DNA of 64,000 nucleotides from Ustulina deusta (GCA_023159155.1 JAJNNX010000045.1:310001-374000), one strand, 5' to 3'. Positions 22,801 to 34,366 are shown, numbered from the stretch's first letter. The notes: a model not told the origin generated them from the letters alone. Made by a program: numbers and translations.

Positions 22801-25800
22801 CATCTCGTTTGTCCAACGAGGTTTGGATTTCTTCTGGACTTGTCATGACCCAGAATCCAAAAGCAGCATTATCGGGGTTGTCTTCGTCGCTTGTCTCATC
22901 GTGGCCGGTGCCCCACGTGTCATCTATAGTAAGGTCAAAGTTGCTGTCGACGTCGTCACCCGTCGGAGGATCAGGGAAAAGATAATCCAGGGGCACGGGC
23001 AGGAAAGGACTCTTGCCTTTGGCCGGGTCGCAACAGAATACTCGAGTTCGCTCTAGGCGCGGTGCACAGCTTTCACCCGCGCCGTAGTCACTTGACGTCA
23101 ATTGCACCTGATGGCCTGTATCGCAGTGGTTATCGAAACAAGATCCGGGTTTTCCATGCCACTGAGACAGAAGAAGTCAGTAATTATTACTTAGAGAGTA
23201 TTAAATGGCGATTGACAGCAGGTGAGAGTCGTGCCTATGAATAGGAATCTCGAAAACGAGCAGACTATCAGAGGAACCCTCCCTGACACGGGCGGAAAGG
23301 GGCATAGGAGGACTTGCTAAGAGTACTTACGCCGCAGTTTTGCCACTGCTTCAACATATCTGGCGGGCAGCAGTATAGTTTGCGCAAATCCATGTCGATG
23401 CCATCGAGAACATCAGATAGTGCCTGACCAAAGAGGCCACCAAGCGATGCAATGTCAGCTACCGTCTCAAGAAATGTCCCCGCGAATGTCAGGGGCTCGT
23501 CGCCGCTGTTGCAATTCCCACCCACGCTACTCCAGTAGCATGTGTTCTCAACGGCTTCGGATTTACAACAATAGGCCTTGTTGCCATCCTCGCAGTATTT
23601 GCCACTACCCCAGCGGTTGAGTTCAACAGCTACCTCACCGTCATGACAATGGCCATTGCAAGACGGGGCAGAGCCGCGCCAAGTACAGTCATCCGGGTTT
23701 GGCGCTGCTGCTATGGGACAGCATAGTTGAGAGTCTTTTTTCGACGAGTGTCGTGTCACTGGCTTGGCAGATCCGCAGGGTTGATGTGTGATAGAAATGA
23801 AGCCTGTCTTGCAGCTGTCGCCACAGTCGCTCACGTAGCAGTCCTGGGCACCAATCTCTTGCCAGTAGGATGCATCATCGGCTTCGTCTTTGAAGGCGTC
23901 GATGCCCTTTTGCCCAAGCACCGCTTTTAATGCATCCAGGTTCTGCGTGTCTTGGTCGATCGACCAAATGAGTAGTCCACCTAGTCCAAGTTTGTTGGCG
24001 AAATCAATCTTGGCTTGGAACGTGTCCTCGTCATCATATGACACCCATTGGTCGTTATCCCAGACGACATACTTGGCCTGTGCGTCTTTGTCGTAATATG
24101 GTTTGAGGTTCTTCGACTTGACGATGTCCATAATTTCGAAATAGGCCAGTGTACCTGAGTTAGCAGTACATGGCCCTGGAGCGGCACCACCCTTGAATTG
24201 GCAACCTGGTTTCGAACATGACGGGTCAGAAAGTTGGAAGGACCGACCATAGAATCCAAGTCCGAGGTTCAATTTATTCGCGGGCACCTTGTTTCGCCAG
24301 AAGAGGTCGAGAGCAAGCTTGATCTCCGTAAGATTAGTATGTGCAAGGACGTTATTGCCGATAGGGTTTTGGGCATCCCAGACACCATGGAGATCGTAGC
24401 TCATAACATTGATCCAGTCCACGTGGTCAACTGCCGACAGGTCAAAATTTCGGAGATACCAATAACTGGTGGGCGCCGTGAATGCGATACTATATGGCAC
24501 TGGCTCCTTGTCAAAAGCCTGGCGAAGCTCTTTTAGGAGCGTGACAAAATTCTTGCCATCGTCTGGGTGTCCACCCCGATCAGTAGCACCTGGGTATTCT
24601 AGTATATGTTAGTGTCTTGAGACGGCACTTTTGACGAGCACTTAACTCACCCCAGTCGAAGTCAACGCCGTCAAAGGCATACTGCCTCATGAAGTCGAGA
24701 AGGTTGCCAATGAACTTCGCTCGGTTAGCGGCGCTTGAACATATCTCCCCAAACAGAGGCTGTGTTGCAGTTCCATTATCGCTAAACGTCCAACCGCCGA
24801 TAGACACAATAGTCTTTAACCCGCTATTCTTCCTCTTGATACTAGTGAAGTCCTGAAGCACCGTCTCATCAACCCCATCCATGGGGACAACCTGGAAACT
24901 TCCAGGGGTGATGTAGGAAAAAGAAAAGTGAAGATGCGTGAGAGCGTTGACAGGAATTTGATTAATAGCCTGTGACACGATGTTAGTCGCTGTTAAGAGT
25001 TAATTGTGTGAGCCGACTGACCATTCCATTACAGGCCCGATTTGCGACCCAAGCTTCGTAGTAACCGATGATGCGCTTTTGCACATCGCCGCCAGATGCA
25101 CCTGAGCCTGGCTGCTCACAATTGCTCTGGCATGTGGTGTTGGCATTATTGGTTTCCGCGCAGAAATCTTTCGATAGCCCACAGAAGCCGAATTGACTGC
25201 AGCACCTGGGACTCAGTTAGCATCGGCCTCACTCTTGTTTGTGTATGATCATGGGGTTCCGAGTGGCGGGTCTATTGAACTATTGAAAGTCACATACACG
25301 TTGAGTGGACATGTTTGTCCTGGTTTTGCGGCAAAGCTGTCAAGTCTCCATATCAGCATTTACTCGAGCATCGTAGGCACTGCTCCCTCACCGTCCGCAT
25401 TCGGCTTTGGCATCACAATGGCTCCAGCACTTATCATTCGGTGACTGGCCGTTCGTGCCGCAAGAATCCGGCCCATAGCCGCAGAAACCCGTAGTCTTAG
25501 AACAACAAGCCCCTTCCGTGTGTCAGTATGAATCCAAGTTGGCCTTCACTTGACAGGTAAACTGACCATTTGAACAGGGTTTTGACTCTGAACACGAGTA
25601 ATCATCTTGCTCTACCTTCTGTCGTGCAAACAGTTTATCTGCGAGCTGTGGGCAAACGGGGGCCTCGTCCTCCCAGCGGGACTTGACTGAATAGTCAAAC
25701 GGGCTTTAAAATGTTAGACATAACCAATCATTGGAACGCCATGATGCTTACTCGTAGGCATGATTTCGACAGGTGACCTGCCTCGACTCTTCATCTCGTG

Positions 25801-25924
25801 CCGATAGAGGGGCTGGGAAGCCGGCCACAAGTATAGGGAGCAGTAGAAAGCTCTGTAAGTATAATAAGAAAGTTAACGAGAGTCTATGAGGCGTATGCCC
25901 AGAAAAGAACGACAGAGACCGCAT
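19836..25924 (-). CDS. Secreted GH18 chitinase, subgroup C, killer-toxin-alpha-like, with CBM18 modules
   Basis: Large secreted chitinase of 1768 aa. The twelve exons close in phase: 25924-25752, 25703-25567, 25512-25392, 25336-25298, 25205-25022, 24969-24651, 24598-23331, 23161-22448, 22385-22230, 22158-20662, 20600-20373, 20306-19836. Order of parts: a signal peptide within residues 1-45; two hevein-like CBM18 Cys clusters (about 95-185; CCSKTTGFCG and CCSQFGFCG); a KR site at 200-201; a GH18 barrel (about 202-560) with the catalytic motif DGVDFDWE at 318-325 and NVMSYDLHG at 388-396; Cys-rich repeats (about 570-750); then about 1000 residues of unknown fold with more dibasic sites. GH18 enzymes cleave beta-1,4-GlcNAc chains, with E325 as the acid. 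The architecture matches fungal subgroup C chitinases, related to the Kluyveromyces zymocin chitinase subunit. LysM repeats are absent here but present in the divergent neighbour. The start is the only ATG giving a secretion signal in frame. Confidence 0.9.
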
Positions 25925-26683
25925 CCTTAGTACTATAAAAGAGGGAATGGCGATGTGGGTTTGTCTCTCTACTGCAAAATGGCAGCAATTTTATTATCAT
26001 CTGTGAAAGGAACGTTCTATATATCTCGCAAGTCAACCAGGCGCATCCTACGACGGAGAAGCAATTCTCGTGGACCTGATGACACACACCCCTGAGGTCA
26101 GCATTGAGGCTGACAGCTATACAATGATGTCTTGCGATTATTCACGCATAAAGATACCGGAACTAAAGAACACCATTGTCCGATCCTTCGGTGATATGGA
26201 CGCTTTAGGAATGCTATCATGCAGTGAGACAGGCGCCATGAGACGTTGATGAGTCGTTTCCCCCGCGCGAGCTGAATCGTCGGGTGGTGATGGCTTATCT
26301 CAGACGACGTACTAATTGAGGCACAGACCAATCCTCTTTCAACGCCGCCCTTAAAATATCACCAGTTGATCCTTCATCGGTGGCCAAGGACATAATGGGC
26401 GCATCGAGACTCCTATCTCGACCTTCTTTTAGATAATACTCTTGATGGGCAATTTAATTCAGGGGTTCCGCCTCATCTAGTTCCTGCATTAGTTCAGTCC
26501 AATACATCGTGTATTCTTACCAATCTAAGGGCCTTACTACTGCCAATTATAGGTATGTAGGTTTTCTATCCCCATCCTCTCGACTCTTGATATTGAGGTT
26601 GAGAGTTGTGTTAATTCTGAACCGTCGTTCCAGAGTTCTGTGGCGGACAAACTCTTAGACGAAACTCTATCCACTCATTTACA
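25925..26683. promoter_or_regulatory. Shared divergent upstream region of the chitinase and LysM genes
   Basis: 759 bp separate the two start codons, which face away from each other. No credible gene lies inside; the frames 25884-26087 and 26098-26331 have no protein-like features. Because both products are chitin-directed and secreted, co-regulation from this interval is likely. I could not identify a specific factor site by eye. Confidence 0.6.
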
Positions 26684-29537
26684 ATGTCGCTCGTTCTAAT
26701 TGTATCAATCGCTTCTTCGCTACTGCGCTCGGCTCACGCAGTGAGCTTCTACACCAACGGCACTATTCCAACAAACTTAACTCTGGCTTGTACCAATGCC
26801 CTTACTGCCGACGTCGACTGCGACCCGGTCGTGCCGGCTCTTAGGAATGGCAACTTCTATCCCGACAGCACGTTGACCAGAGCTTGTACTCCAAAGTGTG
26901 CAAATGCTCTCGCAAGCTTTCAGAACAATGTCGCGTCTGCCTGCAATACAGACACATGGTTGGGCTATGACAACGAGACCATGCCCTTGACTCTAATCCC
27001 TGATCTGCTCCGGTTCCATTACAATCTAACTTGTATTACCAACAACGGCGCTTTCTGCAATAATGTTGCTGCGGCGTACGCTGCCTATCTTGACCCAAAT
27101 ACTACTGATAATACCGGTATGTGATATTCCATATGGAGCTTGAGCATACTACTAACTTGTTTATGCAAGCTCCTGCGAACGGTCAATATGGGAATATCAC
27201 GGTTACCGATGCCTGCGACCTTTGCTTGATCAAGAATCTGAAATTTCAGGCAGAGTCACCTTACTATGACGGACCAGACCTGTGGTCAAGTTCTATCTAT
27301 GAATCCAAAACCTCCAGCTGCCAAGTAACGGGAATGGATTTGACTTCGATGCCTCTAACACTATATACGTAAGCATCGATTCGTGGAGGTTTCCAGTACT
27401 CTCCGACTGATTTTGTGTAGACCTACCAGTACAGCTGATACCCCTAACCCTACATGTTCTGGCAAGCCGTACACCTTGAAACCAGGGGATGATTGCCACT
27501 CCGTCTCGCTCTCGCAGGGAATCAGCACGTCATGGCTTCTCCAGGACAACGCTCTCAATTCGCACTGCGTAGATTTCCCTACGTCTGGGGCTCTCTGTCT
27601 GAAGAACACGTGCAAAGTTTACACTGTTCAAGCAAATGACACTTGCGACTCCATCAGCGTGGCGCAAAACATCACGGTGCCTCAACTCAAAGCTTGGAAT
27701 CCTGTACGTAGGAGTGTCACAAACCTGTGTCAGGACAGATTGATGCTAATGAGCAGCAGAACATTAACGCCGGTTGCTATAACATTGAATTTATGATCGG
27801 TGATCAATTATGTGTCGCAAAACCAGGGACGCCATACCTTCCGCCTCCGACTACAAGTCTTGCGCCGACAATACCCACCACGCCAGCTCCGATCCCCACG
27901 GACGTGGCAGAGGGCACCAACACAGACTGTGGACTGTACTACCGAGCAGTTATGGGAGACTTCTGTAATCAGCTCATATTAAAGTTCGGCATCACGCTCT
28001 CTGACTTCGTGTTCCTGAATCCTGCCATTAACGACAACTGCACAAATCTGTTTGCCGATGAAAGCTATTGCATCAGCGCCGTGGGAGATAGTAAGTCTAC
28101 TCTATGCCTCAACCCATATTGAAAACATCTGACAGGTTTTCCAAGTCAATACCTACCCTGGTAGACCTGGCTATGTCAGCTATACCGCTACTATCACGAG
28201 TCTTGTTGGAGACCCAGCGACGAGATGGCCAACTATCACCTACACGACGCCAACAAGGACAGCCACACTTCAGCGGCCGCCACTCGCCACGGATACTAGA
28301 GATGACTGTTTCCAGTACTTTGATGGTGCCTCTTACGTCGGCAAAGTCGAAGGCGCAAGTTATTACAAGTCAGATTGTGACCTGGCTGCTCATGTTTTTC
28401 AAGTTTCACTCGATGATCTGGCCGTCTGGAATCCATGTAGGATATTCTCATCGCACTCACCATTTCTACCGTTCTTCATGTCATTGCTAACAGTCTGGTA
28501 GCGCTTGGAAATACGAGTCTCAGCAATTGTACTTTCCAAGCTGGTGACGGGTATTGTGGTCAGTACTGGATTGGCGATACTCCTGTTACCACCGTCGCAG
28601 ATACTGGTGGTGATCCCATCAGAGTAATAACCTTCCTCATTACCTGACATAGTCCTCGCCCGCTAACGCGTTCAAGGACAACACCACGGAGAACTGTACC
28701 AGATACGTAGACGTCTTTGACGGCTCGGGATTCACATGTCAAGACATTCTTGACGACTTCAACATAACGATTGCTCAGTTCTATGCCTGGAACCCTGCCG
28801 TTGGAGCAGACTGCTCCAATCTCTGGCTCAGTGAGTATCCTTGGGAGATCATTGGGAGATCCCGATAGACGTCTTCCTCGAGTCAGCCGACACTAACGTT
28901 CTCCCAGGTTACCAATATTGTGTGGCTGGGCCCGCCTTGCCGGGCTCGACCCCTACCTCAACAATGACTCCAACATCTACCATTGGACCTGGTGCGCCTA
29001 CTCAGACGGGACAGCCAGCAAACTGCAACAAGTGGTATATCGTCAAATGCAAGCATACAACCCCTCCCTCTCGCACGTGAAAGAAAGGCTGACTAACTGT
29101 GACCCATAATCGTAGCGGGCGATTCCTGTGCGACCGTGGAAAATACTTACTTCATCACTTCGGCCCAATTCCTGGCATGGAACCCATCCGTGTCGTCCGA
29201 TTGTTCCACTGGATTCTGGGCCGACTACGCGTATTGCGTGGGAACGACGGATACTATCTCGTCGACGCGGTCCACGCCGGCGGCGACCACAACTACCACT
29301 TCCGCCGCGAGCCCCAGTATCACGGCGCCGGACCCTCACCAGGACAACAACGCCGTCTCCAATTGCAACAAGTACGCCCAGGTCAAAGATGGAGACTACT
29401 GCTACATCTTTGCGCAGAACAACGGCATCACCACCGAACAGCTGTACTCCTGGAACGCGGTGCTTGGCAGTGACGGAAGTGGGTGCGACACGTCGTTCTG
29501 GCTCGGCTACTGGTATTGTGTTGGTGTGAGTTCGTAG
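26684..29537 (+). CDS. Secreted multi-LysM chitin-binding protein
   Basis: Protein of 791 aa from nine exons: 26684-27116, 27170-27368, 27421-27703, 27760-28090, 28146-28436, 28502-28623, 28677-28830, 28908-29048, 29116-29537. Signal peptide about residues 1-19 (cleavage after AHA). Residues 20-215 are a Cys- and N-glycosylation-rich domain without LysM signature. About seven LysM-type repeats follow, starting near C223, C274, C362, C470 (longer, divergent), C560, C644 and about 735, each with the W/LNP core (AWNP, FLNP, VWNP) and closing YC. Ser/Thr/Pro-rich linkers separate them. LysM modules bind chitin oligomers; large proteins of this kind (for example Trichoderma TAL6) are thought to protect fungal walls or mask chitin, and sit beside subgroup C chitinases. 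The intron at 29049-29115 starts with GC rather than GT; that choice gives the consensus VKSGDSC. An AATAAA lies at 29690. Confidence 0.88.
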
Positions 29538-30019
29538 CGGCAATGTAGGGTGATAGGGGATGCATTGTTCTGTGTGTTCGTGCGATAGGTACTCGAGTCT
29601 ATATGAGGTATTATCAGAAGAGTGCAGGATCAATCCGCCCATAAATCATACATCTAACCAGGTTATTGTCCATGGTTCAAATACCCTTCAATAAAAATTT
29701 AGGAGAATAGATAATTATGACTTCCCCTTGAAAGATGTAATAGCGTATTGGTGTGTAAGTCTTAGATATTATTCCATTTATTCCAACCCTTACGTTAGCT
29801 TTTCTGTGAGTCGTTCCCAATGCCGAAAACCTCCAGCCATATACCTACTTAATTAACTCACTAGGTGGGGCGTTCCATCGGGTGGGTACTGATTCTAGGT
29901 CGCAGTTAGTATAGAGGATTCCATTTTCGGATCCCAAAACCTCCAGTCCTGGAGGCTTCCATACCAACTCTTCAACATTTGTATGCAAAACGAAGGATAG
30001 ATAGTAGCCAGAGTCCAGC
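29538..30019. other. Spacer between the LysM gene and the aminotransferase gene
   Basis: 482 nt. The left part is the LysM 3' UTR with an AATAAA at 29690-29695. The right part is the aminotransferase promoter with a perfect inverted repeat, annotated separately. Confidence 0.5.
29940..29955. promoter_or_regulatory. Perfect inverted repeat CCTCCAG-TC-CTGGAGG
   Basis: Seven-base arms separated by two bases, 65 nt upstream of the aminotransferase ATG. The position and symmetry suit a dimeric transcription-factor site, but no factor is identifiable. Single half-sites CCTCCAG also occur at about 29829. Confidence 0.35.
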
Positions 30020-31581
30020 ATGTCAACTACAGCGAAATCGGCCGTATTACACAGGAGCTTGAAGGTTGATTTTCCTCGAATTATTGGTGGCGAAGGGAAC
30101 TATGTCATCCTAGAAGATGGACGTAGAGTCTTCGACGCCTCCGGCGGCGCTGCCGTTGCATGTATTGGCCACGGCAACACCCGGGTTCATGATGCTATCG
30201 TCGCTCAACTCAAGCAGATATCATATTGCTCAACGGCATTCTATACCACGGGGGTATACGAGGAGCTTTGCCAAGAGCTGGTTAATTCCGCTCCCGGCAT
30301 GAAGCGTGCATATATCGTCAACTCTGGTACGTATATCAAACTCGCCCCGCAAGGTCTTGCTCGTAATTAAATCAAAACATTAGGCTCGGAGGCAATGGAA
30401 GCTGCTATGAAGCTAGCAAGGCAGTATTATCTCGAGAAAGCTCCACCAGAGCCCAGCCGAATGCGATTCATAGCCCGGGAACACTCGTACCATGGGACAA
30501 CGCTAGGGTCCCTCTCAATGGGTGGTCATGTTATGCGACGGACAAAGTTTAAGCCGCTGCTCCTCGACTGTGTCTCTCGAGTTTCACGTTGTTTTCCTTT
30601 TCGAGACAAGCTTGCGCACGAGACCGACTCGGCATATGTGGCAAGGCTCGCAGATGAGCTGGATCAGGAATTCCAGAGGGTCGGAGCTGAAACTGTGTGC
30701 GCATTCGTCGCAGAACCTATTGTCGGAGCAGTAAGTGGAAAGCCTAACCAACTCGCCAACTCAACAGGAACGGATCTGACAGATTGATAGGCTCTCGGCT
30801 GTGTCCCTTCCGTTCCGGGATATCTGAAGGCGATGAGAGCAGTTTGTGATAAACATGGCGCACTCTTCATACTCGACGAAGTAATGTGTGGGATGGGACG
30901 TTCGGGCACCTACCATGCTTGGGAACAGGATGACAACGCTGCTCCTGATATTCAGACCCTCGGGAAGTGCCTAGGTGGAGGATATCAGCCTATTGCTGGG
31001 GTTTTAGCTAGCAAAGGCGTGATAGAAGCTCTCGAACAGGGTACCGGGTGAGTGTCGACAAATCAAGCCCTAATCTGGTTCTCCTCCTAACAGAGCAATA
31101 TTGTCATAGGAGCTTCGTTCACGGCCACACATACCAGGGCCATCCAGTCGCATGTGCCGCCGCGCTCGAAGTTCAAAAGATCATACGCGAAGACAATCTA
31201 GTTCAGAACGTGTGGAAAATGGGAGGGCTGCTCTCAGCAAAACTGAAAGACCTGCTCGCCAGCCACCCAAATGTTGGGGATATCCGTGGCAGTGGTCTGT
31301 TTTGGGGAGTTGAGTTCGTCACGGATAAGACATCCAACAGGCCCTTTCCCAGCTCTTTCGGCGTGGCCTCTGGAATTGCCGAAATGGGCTTAACCGAACC
31401 CTACTGCATCGCCGTGTACCCGGGCTCGGGGACAGCTGATGGCATAAACGGAGACCACATAATCATCGCTCCCCCGTACAACATATCACCAGCCGACGTT
31501 GAGACCATCGCCACTACTGTGCAGAGGCTAGTGGTGGACTACTTTGCTGCCAAGAATTTCGAAACGGATGATGAATCCTAG
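30020..31581 (+). CDS. Class III PLP-dependent aminotransferase
   Basis: PLP enzyme of the acetylornithine/omega-amino-acid aminotransferase superfamily, 460 aa, from four exons: 30020-30326, 30384-30730, 30791-31047, 31110-31581. Visible hallmarks are GHGN near residue 50, the cofactor-side loop NSGSEAMEAAMKLAR (its Gly codon is split by intron 1), HSYHG, the conserved Asp motif ILDEVMCGMGRSG, and the Schiff-base lysine K277 in LGKCLGGGYQPIAG, followed by THGHTYQGHP-like residues and the C-terminal domain. There is no mitochondrial leader, so it is probably cytosolic or peroxisomal. The substrate cannot be read from the sequence. Fungal relatives without an arginine-pathway context often act on beta-alanine-like or diamino compounds, or in detoxification. 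The LysM gene lies upstream on the same strand; I see no reason to link their functions. Confidence 0.9.
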
Positions 31582-32412
31582 GCCCATGGAGGTAGTGAAG
31601 TGCATAAGGACGAGATATTGAAGCTACCGGTACGTCGAGAAGATCATGAACTTGCCGTTGTGGAAACGAGTGCTTGAATGTAGGTACCGACAGAGGAGGA
31701 GGAACGATAGGTACCTCCTTGTTAGAGAGCTTGATAGGTGGGTACTAAGTGAGCTTCAGGTACTCGTAGGTACCCTTTAAGGGGCGTTTCGGCACCACTA
31801 GACCAGGGCCATAAGCCGATGGAATCAGTAAATTAAAGATACCCTTTCGTTAAGTAGATAGATATTACGGCTAAAATAATACTTGCCTACTTCAATGAAT
31901 GATATGCTAAGGTAATATAAGGCCGGTATTTGGTACCGAAATAAGTGCCTACCTAACGCTTAGATGATGAGGTAGTGTACATACTCTAGGTACCTAGAGG
32001 GAGCAGATCTCCGCAAGGGGGATGTGGGTATTCTAGGTGGGTACTGGCAGTCGAAAAAAGGACTGGCACTGGAAAGCCCCGAAAGGGATAGTGGGTACTA
32101 AATTCATGGTACCTACCGGTCGTCACTCATTAAACCCCCGCGAAAATCCGTTGGAGTTTAGTAAGTACCTAGATGGTAGTACCTACGTAGGGCATCTAGT
32201 GTCGCATTCTATACTACATAGTGTACTTCCAGTTCGCCTAGTCGCGACATCCAGACTCTCATCACCTTCAAAGGTAATACATCATCGATATCCTGCGCGT
32301 AAACCGCCCCACGCCAGCCAGTCGTCATTGTGCTTCCTGGAACCGCTGTCCTCGATCGCTGATATAGGAGTGCCACCGGCTGTTGCGTCGCCAAAGCCCC
32401 CCAAAAGCAATC
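31582..32412. other. Spacer between the aminotransferase and EXO70 genes
   Basis: 831 nt, dominated by a TAGGTA-type motif cluster. The opening 32037-32540 runs from the cluster into the first EXO70 exon in another frame and is not a gene. Confidence 0.5.
31675..32200. repeat. Extended TAGGTA/GGTACCTA motif cluster
   Basis: The longest cluster in the window: repeated GTAGGTACC, GGTACCTACC, AGGTACTCGTAGGTACC and TAGGTGGGTAC units over about 0.5 kb, partly palindromic around GGTACC. Confidence 0.6.
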
Positions 32413-34366
32413 ATGGCGGTCGGCTTAAGCAACGGCCGCCACGCCGCCGACGAGGAGGCTCGCGCCGAGGTCGACGTGCTGAATTCGCGTCTCGAGAAGA
32501 CGACACAGTTGACCAAGAAGATCCAGGCCTGCCTGGGTAGGCTGGAGGCCACGGGCAAGAGCGTCCGCGACGTATCAGGCCCCCTCAACGGCGAGACCAA
32601 GAGGCTCCAAATCCTAGGGAACAGTACGACAACCCCAGCACGCGCCCCTCCTCTGGCAGCCCCAACAAGCTAACTTCGCTGTCTTCCCAGATGTCGACGC
32701 CGTTGTGGCCGCCATCGAGAAGCTGCGGCAGCCCGCCGACTCCAAGGACGACGAAGAAAACATCATCCGCCAGGGCCCAGAGAAAGCCGGCTTGTCCAAC
32801 TATCTCAACTCGATTAAGCGCCTGAATAAAGCGCTCGAGAACATGCAGACCTCGAATCTACGTGCCAACCAGCAAACAATCAGCGACCTCCAACGTCTGG
32901 TCAAGAACGGAAACACGCAGCTCGAGAACTCCTTCGACAAGCTGCTCCGGAGCGAAACACCCCGATCCATCGAGCCTCTCCACTACATCACCAAGGATAG
33001 ACCCTTCCCCTTGCTTTCCCAGGACACGATATCCAAGCTCAGCCTCATGAACTCGTATGTTTCGGCCAATAGCTCGTCCGAAAACTCATTGGTAAAGATA
33101 TACGCCGAAGTTCGGGGTGCCTATCTGTCGCAGACCTTGGTGAACCTTGCCTATGCCAGCGTCAATACGGCCAAGAAGAAGAGTCCTGATGCTATCTACC
33201 GGTCAGGCACCAATGGCATTGGCATGTATTCTCAGGCAATGGAGGGCCTCTTCGTTGCCGACTATGAAAATATTTGCAACATTTTCATGAGGCAGGATTG
33301 GGGTCCGGCCTTCCAGACCACCTGTCAGGCTCCCTTGGCGGAACTAGCACGAACCCTTCGGGAGTTGAACAACCATATCAAGGCCCATCTGAGTACGGAC
33401 TGCTACCTGGCGTATGAGGTGACCGAGATAATGTCTGGTCTATCGAACAATCTCGACACTAGGACAGGCGAACTCAAGGCGACACTAGCCGCGGCGCTCA
33501 AACCTGTTCGCGAGACGGGCAAGATGTCACTGGCTGAGTTGCTAGATGATACGAGGCGCAAGGTCGGCTCAATACAGGCATTGCCGTCTGACGGTTCGCC
33601 GATGCCCGTCGTATCCGAGACAATGCAACGTCTACAGACTATGGTTGACTTCCTGCGCCCAATCTCTAGCATTATGATCTCGTTAGGCGACGGCGGGTGG
33701 AAGACGATCACGCCATCTAATACAAGTACAGACGCAATACCAAGTCTGGCGTCTTTCGATATTGGTGCAGATGGGAAAGAGATATTTGCTCATTATTGCA
33801 CCGACACCATAGATTTACTGATGTCGGCTCTGGAACAGAAAGCCAGGCTGCTCCTAAAGGGTAAGTCCGTATTAGGAGTATTCTTGGCCAATAGTATCAC
33901 CATCATTGAGCGGATGATCCGAGACTCCGACCTCAAACCCCTCCTAGAGGGCCGACTTGGGGGCCTAGACAGTTGGCGTAAGAAAGCGAAAGCTCTATAT
34001 TCCGACGCTTGCAAGGAGGTGTCTATACATTTATTCGATGTCATCCACACTAGTCGCACGCAACGGCCGCCCTCAGGCTCGAATGAGTCCGCCTCGATCG
34101 TTAAGGCGCTGAGCAGCAAGGATAAGGATGCCATCAAAGTCAAGTTCCAGACATTCAACACGAGTTTTGATGAGTTGGTGACTCGCCATAAAGCATATAG
34201 TATGGAGCGAGAGGTCCGGCAGATATTTGCCAAAGACATTCAACAGATGCTCGAACCCCTCTATAACCGCTTTTGGGATCGCTATCACGAGGTAGACAAA
34301 GGCAGGGGCAAATACATAAAATACGACAGATCATCGATCGCCGTCGTTTTTCTCAGCCTGTATTAA
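32413..34366 (+). CDS. EXO70: Exocyst complex component EXO70
   Basis: Subunit of the octameric exocyst that tethers secretory vesicles at the plasma membrane, with Sec3 and phosphoinositides, in hyphal tips. Two exons, 32413-32623 and 32691-34366, give 628 aa; the 67-nt intron splits an Asn codon. The N-terminal coiled-coil (EEARAEVDVLNSRLEKTTQLTKK region) is followed by the all-helical rod. The end KYIKYDRSSIAVVFLSLY is the nearly invariant Exo70 C-terminus, and basic residues near it serve PI(4,5)P2 contact in the family. Length agrees with yeast Exo70 (623 aa). There is no sign of truncation. A TAGGTA-type cluster ends about 200 nt upstream. Confidence 0.96.

Noticed and set aside
25930..25940. 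TATAAAA near the chitinase start
   Set aside because: It is on the plus strand, only about ten bases from the minus-strand ATG, so it is badly placed as a TATA box for either gene.
28081..28136. Alternative donor GTGGGA at 28081 with acceptor at 28135 in the LysM gene
   Set aside because: Also phase-consistent, but the GTAAGT donor at 28091 with the acceptor before 28146 gives the family-like VGD-INTYPG junction and a stronger donor.
29665..29690. GGTTCAAATACC, similar to a tRNA B-box
   Set aside because: Flanking bases cannot form a T-arm and no A-box or acceptor stem is present.
32037..32540. 167-codon plus frame overlapping the EXO70 first exon
   Set aside because: Runs through the TAGGTA cluster and the EXO70 exon in a wrong frame.
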